Of a stretch of 64,000 nucleotides of DNA, positions 24,647 through 35,965 are shown one piece after another. Numbering within the stretch: the stretch's first letter is position 1; the number at the start of each line of letters is the position of its first letter. Under the pieces are notes generated by a model. That model was not told where the DNA came from. It saw nothing but the letters and a program-made list of their open reading frames with translations, and did no database searches. The position numbers and the translations under genes are program-made. The DNA lies in contig CM065379.1 in NCBI GenBank assembly GCA_033060915.1, positions 24,846,818-24,910,817 on the forward strand, written 5' to 3'. Source of the stretch: Euryodendron excelsum. Its lineage: Eukaryota > Streptophyta > Magnoliopsida > Ericales > Pentaphylacaceae.

Positions 24647-25343
24647 AAAGTGTCACGGCCAAGAGGCGAGTTTGGTCCCGTGACATAGGGGTTTTATTCG
24701 TAATTCCCAATGTAGACCTATTTGCTAGTGTTTCCGCCACATTGGTGGTTGCGATGTTTATGAGTGTTTCCGTCACTCTGATGGGGTGCGTTCATTTCGA
24801 AGACTGTATGATCTTGGGTAGCTGCTAGATGGATTTATCGTTTGAGGTATCAACTTTCTTGAAAGACATGCTAGGTAACAGACATTCTACATTGGCGAGA
24901 TAGCAGCCGCCAGAAGTGAATCATTCTACTATCTTAGGGACTTGGGTTCCGCCCCGGTCGACAGATTTGAAAGGACTTACCGTTCTGAGGAGTTTTCTTG
25001 ATAAACATGTCGGACTAGATGGACTTACCATATGAGAGATCAACTTTCTCAAAAGACGTGCGGAATTGAGTTTGATTGGTCTGGACTGGAATTGAAACTG
25101 AAATTAAGGTTGAAAATAGGAATTTACTGTCCTCAAGAAGATGTGCCAACTAGAATTGGACCGAGAAATACCCCAAGGGCATTTTGATCATTTTGCCTCT
25201 ATTGGGTCTGGCAGGCCTACAAAGCAATTGATTGAGTGGATTGAGTCTAGAAAACTAGTTTAGATTTGAATGTGTCTGTGATATTTGAATATGCATCCGG
25301 TCGGACAGGTGATTGTCGAGCGGGCAAAAATAGGGTGCTTACA
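24647..25343 (-). mobile_element. 5' end of an LTR in inverted orientation
   Basis: On the minus strand this reads TGTAAGCACCCTATTTTTGCCC from 25,343 downwards and continues with words found after 51,511 on the plus strand, such as CCAATAGAGGCAAAAT. About 700 bp of U3 is present, and the rest of the LTR is missing. It joins directly to the end of the plus-strand LTR at 24,646. A similar inverted U3 end follows the LTR at 55,660. Confidence 0.8.
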
Positions 25344-27543
25344 AAAGGTCCCATGGAGTCCTCTTTAGTGTTATTTCCTTCAAATAAACCATATGAACCC
25401 TTATTCTTTAGAGTAGTCTTCAACATCTTAAAAATGGTTTTGCAAAACCTCCTTTCCAAATATCATTTTCAAAGGTTCAATCTCTTTAATTTCCAATCAA
25501 AGAAGTCTTCAAAACCATCTACTCAATATTGATTTTCATCAGGTTTACTCTCTTGAGTTAGTGATTGAAATAGTTCCAAGGCAACCCTCTCTTGAGTGGT
25601 TTCCACATACCAACCATATGAACCCAACATTCACTTGAGTGGTTTTCATAAATGGTTTTCAAAACACACTTTTAAGTTTCATGCATGAAACTTCTTTTCC
25701 AAAACCACTAGGGCTAAACCTTAGGTCAAAACCACTTTCCAAACCTAGGTTAACTTGACCCTAGTTGTCCAAACCCTAGGTTAACTTGATCCTAGTTGTC
25801 CAACCTTAGATTAACCTAACCCAAATTAGTTAACCCTTGGTGACTTTAACCCTAGGTTAACCTAACCCAAGTTATTTAACCATGGGTCACCTTAACTCCA
25901 GATAAACCTAACTCGAGTTAGTTAACCCTAGGTCAACCCAACATGGGTTAGTAAGCTTCAAGGCTCCATTTCAAAGGTCCCTTTTCAAATAATCTTTCAA
26001 TTCAAAAACATTTTTTATAACATACTTTCAAAGATATCCTATTCTCTTAAGAATTCAAAAATCAACTCCAAAACCTTTTCAAATATTCTCATACTCAATA
26101 TTCAAAAATGCTTCCAAAAAGTTCTCTTAAACTTATCTTAATTAAAATGGCTAGACACTTAACATTTTCTAAAAACTATTTTCAAAATACTTCCAAAAAC
26201 TCACAACCCTAAAGTGTCCCTAACATTTTATGGTTAGAGATTCGAAGGGAAGGTGATACATTAAATACAACCTCCAAGGTTGTCCATATTAGGGTTCCAA
26301 AACCCTAAGTGTTTTCAAAAACACTTTTTAAAAATGATTTTCAAGAAAGGTTCTACAACCCTAAAATTTAAAAAACCAACAGGAACATTTCTAGCTCCCT
26401 TTCCTAACTTGTTTTCAAAACTCATAGCCTTAAAGAAGTTTAGTTTTTCAATGACTAACATCTCAAAAGTAATAAAACATTAAACATGCCTTTCATAAGG
26501 TATTCAAAAACTACTTTCAAAAGCATTTCGAAGACAAATTCACAAGAGCATTTCCAACTCAAACTCTACCTCCAAAGTTTTCAAAACAAGACTTCAAAGC
26601 ACTTCTAAAACTCCCTTGAGTTGTTTCGAAAACATTTCAAAACTCCCATGAGTTAATTTCAAAAACGTTTAAAAACATCTTCAAATTCAATTTCAAAAAC
26701 ACTCCAAACATTTCACGTCCTATTTCAAAAGCATTTTCCAAAACTCTCAAGTTCTCTTTTTTCAAAGATATCAATGTGTCTTCAAAGCATTCCAAAGGCC
26801 CCCAATGTGCCTCTTTTCTATTGGGTCCTTGCCCGAACTACAAATGACCTGATTCTCAACAAATGAGATACATAGGCAACCTAAAATGGTGCAGCCATAA
26901 CCCCTATTTCAACCCAAGTTCCCTTTTCAAAAGTTTCTATCCATTCAAGATTTCTATCATAAATCCTTTCAAAATTTTCATGTTTTCAAACATCTTTTTC
27001 AAAGCATGCATCATGCATCATTCATCCAAAAAGTAATGACCAAACCCATTTTCTAAGATTCTAAAGTGGATACAAGTTGACAATTAGTAATTGGTGATTT
27101 AAGTGAGTGAGCTAAGGGCGATTAGACATGTAGGTAGCAAAATGGTAGGGTAAGGTGATGATCTTAGGATATCTTCCCTACACGTAACCAACCACTGGAC
27201 CATAAATTTCTATTTCAAAGGCCAAAATTGGAGTCACATTTTCAAAAGAGCTTTCAAAAGGTCAATATCTCTTTTTCGAAAACCTTCTTAAAAAGGACAT
27301 TTTCAAAATTTTTTCAAAAATTCTAAGTCTTCAAATTAAACTTAGTTTTAGGTGACCTAACACATCTTTAAAAATATGTTGGGTGGCAACTCCCATTTTT
27401 TTTAGAAAGGCCTTAAAATCAAATCATGTTTTCAAGTTCAAACCTAGTCCCACTCATCCTTCTAGGAGGATGAGTTCTAACAAGAGAAGACCATGCTTTT
27501 TCCTGAGCCAAGAGGACTTAGTTCTAAAAATTGGGGCACGTTA
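25344..27543 (+). mobile_element. 3' part of a diverged LTR, second subfamily
   Basis: It carries the U5 box (26,825-26,895), a U5 hairpin with a wobble pair (ACCTAAC with GTTGGGT, about 27,352-27,387), TGGCAACTCC, and a decayed end TTGGGGCACG near 27,540. Between 25,730 and 25,960 it has degenerate TTAACCTAGG-type repeats. The sequence matches the minus-strand LTR at 61,345-63,420 better than the other LTRs, so it belongs to a separate subfamily. It may be the damaged 5' LTR of the old element whose integrase follows. Confidence 0.75.
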
Positions 27544-27726
27544 GCTACCTTTCATATTCCTAGGCCCTGAAGGCCTTGGTAAACCCTACAGGAGGAATCC
27601 TTTGATATTAGCCTATTAAAGTACTTTGTAGAATATCAAGTATATAACAGGTTAATCTGAAATAAATGTTTCTTGATCATGAAATGCTTTTTTGTCATGC
27701 TAAAATCTTTTTTAGAAAAATAAAAC

Positions 27727-28440
27727 TTGCAAGGTATCCCAAGCTTGGCATTTTTTGACCTTAAAGACTTCCAGAAGTCCTTTACAGATTCGACCTCTCT
27801 AAGTCCATCATCACAGATAATGCATGGAACCTCAACAATGACACGATGGCAAAGCTTTTGCCAAACTTTCAAGATCAATCCTCATAACTCGGTAGCCTAC
27901 CGTCCACAAGCAAATAGAGCCATCAAAGTAGTAGAACAAATAAAAAAAAAATCAAGGGAATCACTCGCAAGAAAAATGATTGTCACAAGTAGCTAACCTT
28001 TGAATTGATACCATATAGAACCTCAATCAGAATCTCAGATGGGGCATTGCCATTCTCCTTGATCTAAAGTAGCGAGACAGTCTTACCAGTCAAAGTAGAA
28101 ACCTCTCTCCGAGTCCTCGTGGAAATTCAACTCACCGAAGTAGATTGGATCAAAGACTGGTATGAACAACATTGCCTCCTAGATGAAAGATAATGACAAC
28201 CATCTACCATGCCCAATGCTATCAAAGACACATTGCTAGATCCTTCAACAAGAAAGTCAAGCCCCACTAGTTCATTGAAGGAGATCTTGTTCTTAAAAAG
28301 ATACTTCAAATTTGGCAAAAAGCCAAGTTTGCCCCAACTATGAAGGCCCATTCCTAGTTCACAAAGTCATGGTAGAAAGAGCATTAATCCTAATAAAGGC
28401 AGAAGAAGAAATCTTTACAGCACTCATCAACTCAGGTTAG
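27727..28440 (+). pseudogene. Decayed integrase of a Tat/Ogre-like pol
   Basis: Short stretches of integrase can be read in shifting frames. Near 27,890-27,960 there is a YRPQAN-like phrase of the kind that lies by the catalytic Glu in Tat integrases. Near 28,100-28,170 a VLVEIQLTEVDWI-like stretch and near 28,245-28,300 FNKKVKP and EGDLVLKK words resemble the integrase C-terminal region. Stop codons and frameshifts are frequent, so nothing functional remains. It is the only Tat-type pol sequence in the window, and it shows that the old interrupted element once had a full pol, unlike the younger one inserted into it. Confidence 0.7.
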
Positions 28441-29068
28441 GTAAAGCACTACTATGTGTAATAAAAAACTTTGACTAAGCAGTGATAGTAATGATTGAAA
28501 TGAAGAGAGGTCCTCAATTCCTTTACCATACAGTTAAAAGCATCCCCAAGCAAACCTAGTTGAGCCAATTACTTTCCTTTGAAAAACCTGACGTAGTGAT
28601 CACCGCCCATAATGGGTCGAGATAGAGTAAATAGGAAAAATGAAATAAAGAGCGGATATAGGTTTAAGGAGTGCCCAAGAGAGAAAAAGAAAAGGAAAAT
28701 CTCAAACTCTTCAGTGCTTAAAATAATAGAGTCAATACTATAGTAGAGAGAATACTAACCTTGATAGGAATTGTAAAAAATAATCATAAATAGCATGACC
28801 TCGAGGACATAGTGAAAACCCAAAAAGATACTGTGAGTAAACAGGTGGAGGCATGGCAAGATACAAAAATTATCGACCTGGTGAAAATCTATAAGAACAC
28901 CATAGTGCAAAAGTAATAGACTTGGGGTTGTTGAAAAAAAAAGAAGAGACAAGATGTACAGATCTAGTAAAGGAAATACAAGAATTGAGGTATATTTAAA
29001 TTCAAAAACAAAAGGGGGGGAATAGAGTAAGCAGCAATAAGGGAGAGAGTCTAGCTGTCCAGTGTGAT
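28441..29068 (+). mobile_element. Internal spacer of the old Tat/Ogre-like element, left of the insertion
   Basis: This is non-coding. The segment at 28,490-28,630 matches 2,430-2,550 and 38,680-38,800 (AAATGAAGAGAGG, then GATCACCGCCCA), which places it in the same internal spacer. The sequence continues on the far side of the inserted element at 48,603. Confidence 0.75.
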
Positions 29069-29073
29069 CATAG
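29069..29073. repeat. Target-site duplication CATAG, left copy
   Basis: CATAG immediately precedes the 5' LTR and is repeated exactly at 48,598-48,602. Confidence 0.9.
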
Positions 29074-29311
29074 TGTAAGCACCCCATTTTTGACCGCTCG
29101 GCAGTCTATACTTAGTCCGGACTTGTTTTCAAGTCGTTGTGAACATATTCCAATCGAAACCAATTCTCTAGGTCCAAATTCCATCTTTCCATCGCTTCGC
29201 GGGCCTGTCAGACCCAAATAGAGGCAAAATGACCAAAACGCCCTTAGGGGCATTATTCTTTCTTATTCCAATTCCAATCCCTCTCTCGAGACAGTTTATT
29301 CCTCGAGACGG

Positions 29312-29908
29312 TCCGAGTAGCAAAATTACTCACAAAATCGTTAGAGTGGCGGAAACACTCACAATCCAGGCACGTCTCTTCGGAGACGGTAAGACCCTTT
29401 TCCAATCCCACTCTCGAGACAGTCTATTCCTCGAGACGGTTCCAATCCAGGCAGGTCTTTTCGAAGACGGTAAGACCCCTTTCCAATCCCTCTCTCGAGA
29501 CAGTTTATTCCTCGAGACGGTCCGAGTAGCGAAACTACTCACAAAATCGTTAGAGTAGCAGAAGTACTCACAAAACCGTTAGAGTAACCGAAATACTCAC
29601 AAAACCATTAGAGTCGCGAAAATACTCACAAAACCGTTAGAGTAACGGAAATACTCACAAAGTCGTTAGAGTAGCAAAAATACTCACAAAGCCGTTAGAG
29701 TAGCGAAAATACTCACAAATCATCAACCCCGTCCGAGTAGCGGAAATACTCACAAATCATCAACCCCGTCCGAGTAACAGAAATACTCACAAATCATCAA
29801 CCCCGTCCTAGTAGCGAAAATACTCAACCGTTAGAGTAGCGGAAATACTCAACCGTTAGAGTAGCGGAAATACTCACAAAACCATTAGAGTAGCGAAAAT
29901 ACTCACGA
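29312..29908 (+). repeat. Short tandem repeats (about 29 bp) in U3
   Basis: Around 18 degenerate units of the type CCGTTAGAGTAGCGGAAA followed by TACTCACAAAA occur, some with a longer 37-bp form containing CATCAACCCCGTCCGAG. The 3' LTR has an equivalent array at 43,498-44,115, and the solo LTR only about four units (4,275-4,392). Hairpin repeats with a TTCG loop lie inside the block (29,373-29,388). The arrays lie upstream of the TATA box, where enhancer repeats are often found; that role is inferred. Confidence 0.85.
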
Positions 29909-30810
29909 TTAGGTCGATATAGGGAATTGGCAACAAATCCCTGTGTCATGACAACCGCCGCTAGAGTGGCGGAAACACTCAAGACCCAGGTCAAAACCTG
30001 TGTCTGTTAGCTCACTTTGGTGAAAAATGACCAGACTACCCTTAGGACCTTTTCCGAGACTTTCCGGTCAAGATAACCATTTTGCCTCTAAGCATCCGAA
30101 TGCCCCGGGAACCACACCGGCTCTGGGTATCAAACCGGTAATGTCCCGAGAATACTTTTTATAGTGTTCTCAACCTTCCTTTACCTTTTCGGATCATTCC
30201 GAGTCAGTTCCGACCAACCCGACACAAAATGACCGTTTTGCCCCTAGAGGGCCGGTCTCCTTTTTCGACCACACCGGCTCTGGGTATCAAACCGGTAACC
30301 TCCTGAGGCTACTTTTTACAGTAATCTCAACTCCCCTTTACCTTTCCGGATCATTCCGAGTCAGTCCTGGCAAACCTAGTACAAAATGACCGTTTTGCCC
30401 CTGGTGGGCCGGTCTCCTTTTCTGACCACGCCGGCTCTGGGAATCAAATCGGCAACCTCTGGGAACATTCTGAATAATGTTTTCAGATCCCAAGTCTTCT
30501 TCCGGGATAATCCGAGTCTGTCCCGGCAGTTTCCTAGTCTGATTGACCGTTTTGCCCCTAAAGGCCCGGTCAACCTTTCCGACCCACCTTATCTTCATTT
30601 TTCAAGTCAAATACCTCCAGGACACTATTTTGAGTGCTCCTGCTCCATTCTGGCCTTCCGGGTCATTCCCAGCTCCTTCAAATCATTCCGGACTTTCCGG
30701 AGTCACTCCTACTGAAGCCAGGCTAAAAATTACATGGTAGTCACTAGTACAGGCACCCAAATCTAGTCAAAGATACGTTGCTTGCCGACCTTAAACCTTT
30801 CCTAATTGGC

Positions 30811-30930
30811 TGGCACGACAAGTAGTGGCGCCAAGCCAAGAAATGGCCTGGCGCCACTCCTAGTGGCGCCAGTGTAAAGTTTGCCCTGGCGCCACAGAAC
30901 AGGCGCCAGGTTTGTCCTCCTTCTATAAAT
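30811..30930 (+). promoter_or_regulatory. GGCGCC cluster and TATA box of the 5' LTR
   Basis: The first palindrome is damaged on its left arm (TGGCACGACA). The second (TGGCGCCACT, CCT, AGTGGCGCCA; 30,849-30,871) is intact and a half site follows. TATAAAT is at 30,924-30,930. This would drive the genomic RNA of the element. Confidence 0.7.
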
Positions 30931-33562
30931 TCAAAGCCTCATTCAACGTGAAAAGGGTCTGCAAACTTAATCTAAAAATCCTATATTTCGATATACAGAG
31001 TTCGAGCACCTCCAAAAACCCTAGCCTCCCTAGGTTTTCCCAAACCTTAGCCACTATACCCAAACCCTAGCCTCCTATACGCTTATACACTCCCCCATAC
31101 ACTCATACACTAGCCTTTAACCATCCTTTGAAGGCTTGAAGAGCTGCCATCCAAAGCTTAAAGACAACTCTTGAAGACTGAAGGTGAAGATCAAGACAAA
31201 GGCCGAAGACCGAAGACAGCGCGGCGCGCAAAATAAATAAGACATACGGTAGGCTTTCTCTTTAATTTTTTTCACTTTCCCCCCTCTTTCTTCTCTCTCC
31301 AACCCACTTGGGTTTGCTCTATTTTAATCCCCCATCTCTTTCCCCCCTTTCTTTGCATGCTTGAAACAAGGGGATTCCCGGTACATGTGTAGGATTGGGC
31401 TATTGGAGAGTCACCTTGTCGGGGGCTTTCTTCTAGCCTAACCAAAGACCACGTGGGTCCGGCCCCCTTGATTATGTGGTGAAGCCTTAACCTTGTATGT
31501 TCATGACCCAAAATTGCATTGTGCATATCATAGTCTTGTATCTTCCAAAAACCGTTTTCAAAGTTGTTTTTCAAATCGTTTTCAAACTTGTTTTCAAAAT
31601 TGCATCAAAATCTCTTTTTCAAAAACTTGTTTTCAAAACCACAATCCTAGGGTGATTCTAGCCTTTCCATGGCTAGGGTTGTTTTAGCAAAGTGTTACAT
31701 TAAAAGTGACCTTTTTGGTCTATATTTTCAAATCTTATTGTTTTCCAAAACCACTTTCTTAAAGTGGTTCTAGCCTTCTTATGGCTAGAATCGCTTTAGA
31801 AAAGTGAGACGTTTTCATACTTTCTAAAAACTCTCTCTTTAAAAATCTCTTCCTAAAAACCTCTTTTTCAACATACTTTCCTAAAGCTTTCCTCTCCAAA
31901 ATTGTTTTCAAAAACTCCCTTCCAAAATCTATTTTTCAAAACTCTCTTTTTCAACTCCTCTCCAAAATCTTTTCCTCAAAATTCACTTTCTAAAAACACT
32001 CCCTAAATTCGCCGTCCTAAAAACTCTCTCCAACAACCTCTTCCAAAAATCTTTCTAAAAAACTCTCTTCCCAAAATTTTCCTTCTAGAAAATCCCCTCT
32101 AGGATTTTCCTTCTAAAATCTACGTTTCCGAAAACACACTTTCCAAAACTCCTTCTCTTTAAAATCTTTTTTCAAAAACTCTATCTTCAAATTCACTTTC
32201 CAAAAACTCCTCCCTAGGATTCCCTTCTAGAAAACCTTCGTTTCCAAAAACGCACTTCCCAAAAAACTCTTTTCTTAGAGCCCAAGTGAAGCTCTAGAAC
32301 CCACAATTAGGAAACCCTAAATTTTCTTTCCAAAAACATAATTTTCAAACTTTGCCCCAAACCTAGGTTTCCAGAATCTCTTATTTTCACATCCAAACTA
32401 TACATGTTTCCAAAACCTCTTTTCTACGTCAAAACTATAATTTTTCAAAACTAGGGTTTCTAGAATCTCCTTTTCCAAATCCTTGCCAAATCCTACCTTC
32501 CCTTTAGGAAACCGAATCAAATCTCCCCATTTAGGAAACTAGATTCCGTCATCCGTTTTTGGAAAGAAAATCAAACCTTTGCTTTTAGAAACCAAATCCA
32601 ATCCCTTCCAAATCCAAATCTTTCCTAATTCAAATCCTTCCTAATCTTCCACTTTCCTAAATCTTAAGTTTCCAAAACTTGAACATAAAAATCTTTCCTA
32701 AACTTTAAAACTCAACTTTCACATCTTACTTAGTTCAACGCTTTCCTACCTTTTTCCCTTTCCAAATCTCAACTTTCCAAATCTAAGTTTTCAAACCTTT
32801 CCTAAACTCAAACTTTTCCTAATCTCAAGATTTTCTAAAATTCAAACTCTAAAACTTTCTAAATCCTAAACTTTCTCAACTTAAATCTTTCTAAACTCCT
32901 AAACTTTCTAAATTCTAAACTTTCCAAAACTTCAAAATCTCCTCAAATCTAAAACTTTTCTAAACTCAAAACTTTCTTAATTTAAGACTTTCTTAAGTTG
33001 AAACTTTCTTAATTCAAACATTTCCTAAATTGAAAACTTTCCTTTTTCAAACTTTTCCTAAAACGAAACTTTCTTATTTTCAAAACTTCCTTGTTTTCAA
33101 AGCTTTCCAAATTCAAAACTTCCCTTTTTCAAAACATTACAAAATTCAAAACTTTCTTAACTTGAAAATTTCCAAATTCTAAGCCTTTCTTAAACTAAAC
33201 TTTTCCTAATTCCAAAACATTTCTAAATTCAAAACTTTCTGATTTTCAAAACTTTCCTAATTCAAAACTTTCCTAAAATGACACTTTCTTAATTTGAAAC
33301 TTCCTTAATTTGAACATTTCCTAAATCCAATCTTTCCTAATTTCTTAAACCTTCTAAGTCATGTCAAATCCTTTCTAAGTCTCTTCTCTTTCCTAAGTCT
33401 AAGTTTTCTAAACCTTCTCTTTTTCAAAACAAGTCCATTCTTTTCCAAAATTTCAAATTCCAATCTCCTTTTCTAATCTCAAATCAAATCCAGTTTTCAA
33501 TTCAATTTCTTTCTTCCAATCCAATCTCTCTCTTCAAATCAATTTATTTTCAATCGGACTCC

Positions 33563-33632
33563 GGTCCGAACTACGATTGACCTGATTCTCCCAAAGGGAT
33601 ACGTAGGCAACCTTCATAGGTGCGGTCACAAC
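33563..33632 (+). promoter_or_regulatory. Conserved U5 box
   Basis: GTCCGAACTACGATTGACC, then GGGATACGTAGGCAACC, then GTGCGGTCACAAC. All LTRs in the window, however decayed, keep this block (see 8,010, 14,105, 16,811, 24,001, 26,825, 47,750 and 55,011, and minus strand at 57,800 and 61,670). Its function is unknown to me. Confidence 0.75.
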
Positions 33633-34206
33633 ACTTTTCAAACTTTCAATTCCACCCTCATGGGTGCGGTTTCCAAAATCTTTCCAAATTTCAAATTTCA
33701 AATTCCAATCAATTTTCAAATTTCAATTTCAAAATTTCTATTTTCAAACTTCTATTTTCAATTTTCAAACTTTCCAATTTCAATTCTATTTCTTCAAATC
33801 TATTTTCAAATCAAATCAATTTCTTTTCAAATCAATTTCTATTTTCCAATTCTCTCATCTTGCACTTGCATATCATGCATCATGCTAATTAGTTTTCAAG
33901 CATTGTTTTTCAAAGTAAATAGGATTGAACTATAGTTAGTTAAAGGCTCTCATAGGTAAATCTAGGGTAGATTGACATGTAGGTACCGAAAGGGCGGGGT
34001 AGGGTGATATCTTAGTGCATCTTCCCTACACGTAACCAACCTCCAAACTTAGATCACTAATTTCAAAGAACAAAAGGAGTTATTTTTCTAAAAAGAGCTA
34101 AATATTTTCCAAAGGTTGCCAAACAACCTGTTTTCTTAAAAACCCTCTCTCGAGGAGATATTTTCAAATTGTTTTCTAAAAACCCTAAGTGTAGTCTTCA
34201 GATTAC

Positions 34207-34334
34207 TCTTAGTTTTTAGGTGACCTAACCCACCTTAATCAAGTTAGGTGGCGACTCTAAATCTTTTTCCTCTTAGTTTTTAGGTGACCTAACCCACCTT
34301 AATCAAGTTAGGTGGCGACTCCAAATCTTTTTCC
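34207..34334 (+). repeat. 64-bp tandem duplication containing the U5 hairpin
   Basis: 34,207-34,270 and 34,271-34,334 are nearly identical and each holds the hairpin ACCTAAC/GTTAGGT and a TGGCGACTC box. The 3' LTR has only one copy (around 48,390-48,455), so the duplication arose after insertion or was lost from one LTR. Confidence 0.9.
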
Positions 34335-34474
34335 AAAGCCCTTTATTCAAACCTGTTTTCAATTCAAACCTAGTCGCACTCATTCTTCTAGGAGGGTGAG
34401 TTCTAACGAGAGAGTACGTCATTTTTCCTGCTTGTGTGAGTATTCCTCAGGCGCGAAAAATCTGGGCGCGACAG

Positions 34475-34493
34475 TTGGCGACTCTGCTGGGGA
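34475..34493 (+). promoter_or_regulatory. tRNA primer-binding site
   Basis: TTGGCGACTCTGCTGGGGA follows the 5' LTR by one base. A sequence of this kind, complementary to the 3' end of an arginine tRNA, is what I recall for Ogre/Tat elements; I could not check the tRNA match. It is the only primer-binding site visible in the window. Confidence 0.85.
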
Positions 34494-35965
34494 CACTTAG
34501 AGGGTTAGGCCGTAGTCATGTCTCTTTACCCTTCACCCATGTAGAGTCTTCAATTAACTTGGTTCCATCCTATTCACTTTAAATTTTCAAAACTAAATTT
34601 TCAAAATTGTTTTCAAAAAAAAAAAAAAATGCATTTATTCATATTATCTTGTATTATGTTTGTCATCCACATACTGACACTTGCATCTTTGTTTTGTAGG
34701 TGCGCTTTATGTTTAAATTTTATTAACTGCTTTGCATGAATGTGATGTACAGGATGAATGGAAGTTGTTGGGCCCTTTCCTCCACTTTTAAAAAATCACA
34801 CACACACTGCATGTGCACTTGCATTCTGCATACTTGCATACCCTGATATGTCCTTTCTAGTTAGAAAGGGGGAACAATATATTGGTTGTGGGCAAGATGC
34901 TGTGTCAGTTTCTTCGCCTATGGCCTCTTGATGGTTCCCCCGCTCGGATCACCAACCGATCATGGCACCACCTCGGGGAGTGGGCCTAGGTTTGAAGATT
35001 CGGGGACCGAGCCTTTTTAGGACGCATTAGTCAACCCTCAACCTCATACTCATGTAGACACCATGCATAGCCAAACCTCTGCTGGATTTAGGACACGAGC
35101 ACTGTTTTCAAAATCACGAAGGAAAGGGCGACTGCTCTTACTTTCATTTATACCTGCTGTTATAATGCTTGTATTTATACTGTTATAATGCCTGTCTAAC
35201 TGTTCATGCATGCATGTTTACTTCAATTGTACCTTCTCTCCTTATACTTTTTGCATATTCATGTTCATGCATTCACTATCCCATGTCAAGACAAGAGTTC
35301 CAAGTAACTCAAGTCACTGCATTCTCATGCATACGATCAACCCATTGAGAGTGACACCAACGTCACTCTCCCTTGCATTAAACCTAACCAAACCCTAAGG
35401 GTTCCCGCGTAACCCTAAGGACTCATTGTATGCATCTCGATTCATTCCATAAGAGGGGCCCTAATCCCTCTATGCTCACAGAGATGGGGTTGCCAAGAAG
35501 ACAAGGGGCAATTGATCAACAAGGTCTCTCAGCGACATCCTCAACACCAAATCCAAGGAAGGCGAATCCGAAGACTCAAGAGTAGTCTAGGTTTTCCCTT
35601 TTGTAAAAATAGATAGGTGGAAGTCCAAAGGAAAATGTTCCCCCTCCCCCTATTAAAATGTATTTCAATTCCTTTGTATTTCAAACCCAGAATTTAATGT
35701 ATTTCTTTATTTTTATGAATAAATGCATGACTGGCTGAAGGTTCCCACCTGACAGTAAGGTGTCTGCATACAGGAGCAAACCCCCTATCTCCAAAAGTGA
35801 GCCAATACATCATGTTTAGTCTCCCTCTCAAGCAGGGGCAATCCTAGGACATGCATTGCATAAAGCTCTCTAAAAACCAAAAACTAACTTGTGACTTGTG
35901 TTTTTGTCTTTTTCCTTTTTTTCTTTTTATTTCTATTTACAGAAGTCACCTTGTACTGAGTCAAC
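34494..35965 (+). mobile_element. Untranslated leader of the 19.5-kb element
   Basis: About 1.5 kb without a supported gene separates the primer-binding site from gag. It includes an A run near 34,615-34,629 and a G-containing stretch (34,880-35,110) unlike the LTRs. From 35,240 to 35,900 it matches positions 1-680 of the window. Any packaging signal would be expected here, but none can be recognised. Confidence 0.7.

Larger units (their letters stand above)
29074..34473 (+). repeat. 5' LTR of the 19.5-kb element
   Basis: It starts TGTAAGCACCCC and ends GGGCGCGACA. U3 has hairpin repeats, a long GTTAGAGTAGCGG array, four 157-bp modules, the palindromic cluster and a TATA box at 30,924. R/U5 has the G-poor tract, the U5 box (33,563-33,632) and the U5 hairpin. 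It is 62 bp longer than the 3' LTR, almost exactly explained by a 64-bp duplication at 34,207-34,334. Confidence 0.93.
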
